Shown here: positions 63,044 to 64,000 of the stretch, in pieces
Position numbering within the stretch: position 1 is the first letter of the stretch
Layout: the number at the start of each line of letters is the position of its first letter
NCBI RefSeq assembly: GCF_003121405.1
Contig: NZ_QBUY01000009.1
Coordinates: forward strand, 62,001-126,000
Length of the DNA: 64,000 nt
Direction: 5' to 3'
From: Paraburkholderia sp. C35
GTDB taxonomy: Bacteria; Pseudomonadota; Gammaproteobacteria; Burkholderiales; Burkholderiaceae
Notes under the pieces: generated by a model
Seen by the model: only the letters and a program-made list of their open reading frames with translations
The model's database searches: none
What the model was told of the DNA's origin: nothing
Program-made: the position numbers and the translations under genes

Positions 63044-64000
63044 ATGTTCAGGACAATTTTGACTTTCCTTTCTGGTCGGCTAACGGGCTGTGCTGAGCCG
63101 AGAGCACGGCGCGAGTTGGCTAAATGGACAGGAAAAAACGCTACGCTCAAGAATTTCCGCTACGGGAAATTCCGTCGATTCCTGATCGCAGGAACGGAGC
63201 ATCCGATCCTGTTTGCGTTCTTTGTTGGTACGTGTTCAGCGATCCTCGCGTGTATTGTTGCCGGCCGTTGCTGGTCAAGACCGGGTTGGCTCCATCTACC
63301 CGTTTTGGCAGGGCCCGACCTCGACCCGAAGTTTGATCCTGCCGCGTTCGCGGGCGTGCCGTGGAGCGTCGAGGCCACGCTAGTGGCGATGGTGTACCCA
63401 ATCGTTCTTTCATTTATCGCTTTGTTACTTCAGCGGAAGGCACATTCCGCAGTGGCGCTGCGAGTCTATGTACTCGATTGTGCTGTCGTCCCGGCAGGCG
63501 CCAGTTCGATTGGATTGTTGCTCGCGTTGAGCGTGCAGTACTTCGCGTCTCCCTACAGCACATCAAAATTTCTCGCTCACAATGCCCTGTTTTTGTTGCT
63601 CTTCGATGGAATCTGGTTTGCGGCAAACGTCCTGTTGACTGGATTTTTTCTCGGTAAAACGATTCGGTTCATTCAGGAAGAGGAGCAACAGCACGCTTAT
63701 ACGCGCGTCGCAGTCGACATCGCGTTACGCGCGGATCTCGTGTCGACGCTCAAGGAGCATATTATCGTCGACGCCCCGTATCGGGACTGGGGATTCGCGA
63801 TACCGGCTTCGGATCGAACAGCGAAGCCGGAAGTCCATATGGTCGATGGGGGGAGGGGAAGTCCGTCGGTCAAGAGGCGTATCAGACAGCAACGCGTGCT
63901 CCACGATGTGCATCTGAACCTTTTGAGGGTCGTTGCAGCCCTTTGGGCCCGTCGCGCGAGTCGACATCAGTCTTCGGGACACGGTCGGCAACCCACGCTC
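63044..64000 (+). CDS. Multi-helix membrane protein, 3' end off the right edge
   Basis: An open frame from ATG 63044 (AAGG upstream) runs in phase to base 64000: 319 codons, no stop. Four hydrophobic segments are visible, at about residues 55-75, 117-135, 150-170 and 185-205, followed by a cytoplasmic region with EEEQQHAYTRVAVDI. I recognise no family; the C-terminal half is missing. A frame spanning the edge without stops in high-GC DNA with consistent hydrophobic pattern is strong evidence that it is a gene. Confidence 0.7.
   Translation, partial: MFRTILTFLSGRLTGCAEPRARRELAKWTGKNATLKNFRYGKFRRFLIAGTEHPILFAFFVGTCSAILACIVAGRCWSRPGWLHLPVLAGPDLDPKFDPAAFAGVPWSVEATLVAMVYPIVLSFIALLLQRKAHSAVALRVYVLDCAVVPAGASSIGLLLALSVQYFASPYSTSKFLAHNALFLLLFDGIWFAANVLLTGFFLGKTIRFIQEEEQQHAYTRVAVDIALRADLVSTLKEHIIVDAPYRDWGFAIPASDRTAKPEVHMVDGGRGSPSVKRRIRQQRVLHDVHLNLLRVVAALWARRASRHQSSGHGRQPTL

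Overview
The window reads as a chromosome or megaplasmid segment of a Burkholderiaceae bacterium (Paraburkholderia, Caballeronia or Burkholderia type). The basis is high-GC codon use, two Burkholderia-type trimeric porins with N-termini of the FAQGSVTLYG style, DUF4148 and DUF3331 proteins, and a dense set of aromatic catabolic operons. No rRNA, tRNA or CRISPR array was seen.

Left part (1-13.9 kb) is accessory DNA. A GIY-YIG protein runs off the left edge. Two decayed, tandem tnpB remnants of an IS200/IS605-type element follow, and its hairpin end supplies the last codons of tniQ. Next is a tightly overlapping Tn7-like module on the minus strand (tnsA-tnsB-tnsC-tniQ) with catalytic residues intact in TnsA and TnsB. 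A small DUF6471 gene diverges from tnsA. A MarR regulator and a 1362-residue KAP-type P-loop NTPase (defence candidate) complete the region.

Catabolic block 1 (14.1-29.4 kb) is a complete ring-hydroxylating plus meta-cleavage pathway under a TetR regulator with an operator overlapping the -10 box. It has a multicomponent Rieske dioxygenase (ferredoxin, alpha, beta, distal reductase), cis-dihydrodiol dehydrogenase, two-subunit LigAB-type extradiol dioxygenase, C-C hydrolase, hydratase, aldolase and acylating acetaldehyde dehydrogenase, giving pyruvate and acetyl-CoA. A feruloyl-CoA-synthase-like ligase, a nitronate-monooxygenase-like flavoprotein, a porin and a chemoreceptor are embedded. The substrate is unknown.

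Middle part (29.4-45.6 kb): a MoxR ATPase/VWA pair; a small MarR-linked group (NTF2-like, alpha/beta hydrolase, tautomerase) with clear palindromic operators; a LysR-controlled aromatic-acid efflux system (DUF1656, HlyD, outer-membrane factor, FUSC); a secreted trypsin-like protease; an orphan lipoprotein; a LysR and a DUF4148 protein.

Catabolic block 2 (45.8-51.7 kb, minus strand) is vanillate O-demethylation: vanA, porin, vanB, glutathione-independent formaldehyde dehydrogenase and an aromatic-acid MFS transporter.

Catabolic block 3 (52.0-60.6 kb) is a TetR-controlled CoA-dependent operon: alpha/beta hydrolase, VOC protein, EntE/DhbE-like aryl-acid ligase, hotdog thioesterase, aryl-CoA-type FAD monooxygenase, maleate isomerase, then a thiolase. 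Three copies of one 16-17 bp palindrome (TTTGAC-N4-GTGTCWA) lie between vanA and tetR and over the -35 of the operon. My main hypothesis is an o-hydroxyaryl acid (salicylate-like) route via a gentisyl-CoA-like intermediate to maleate and fumarate, in which a VOC enzyme and an alpha/beta hydrolase replace the usual cupin dioxygenase and maleylpyruvate hydrolase.

The right end (60.7-64 kb) holds a DUF3331 protein, an AT-rich membrane protein, a GhoS/DUF2622-like small protein and an incomplete membrane protein at the edge.
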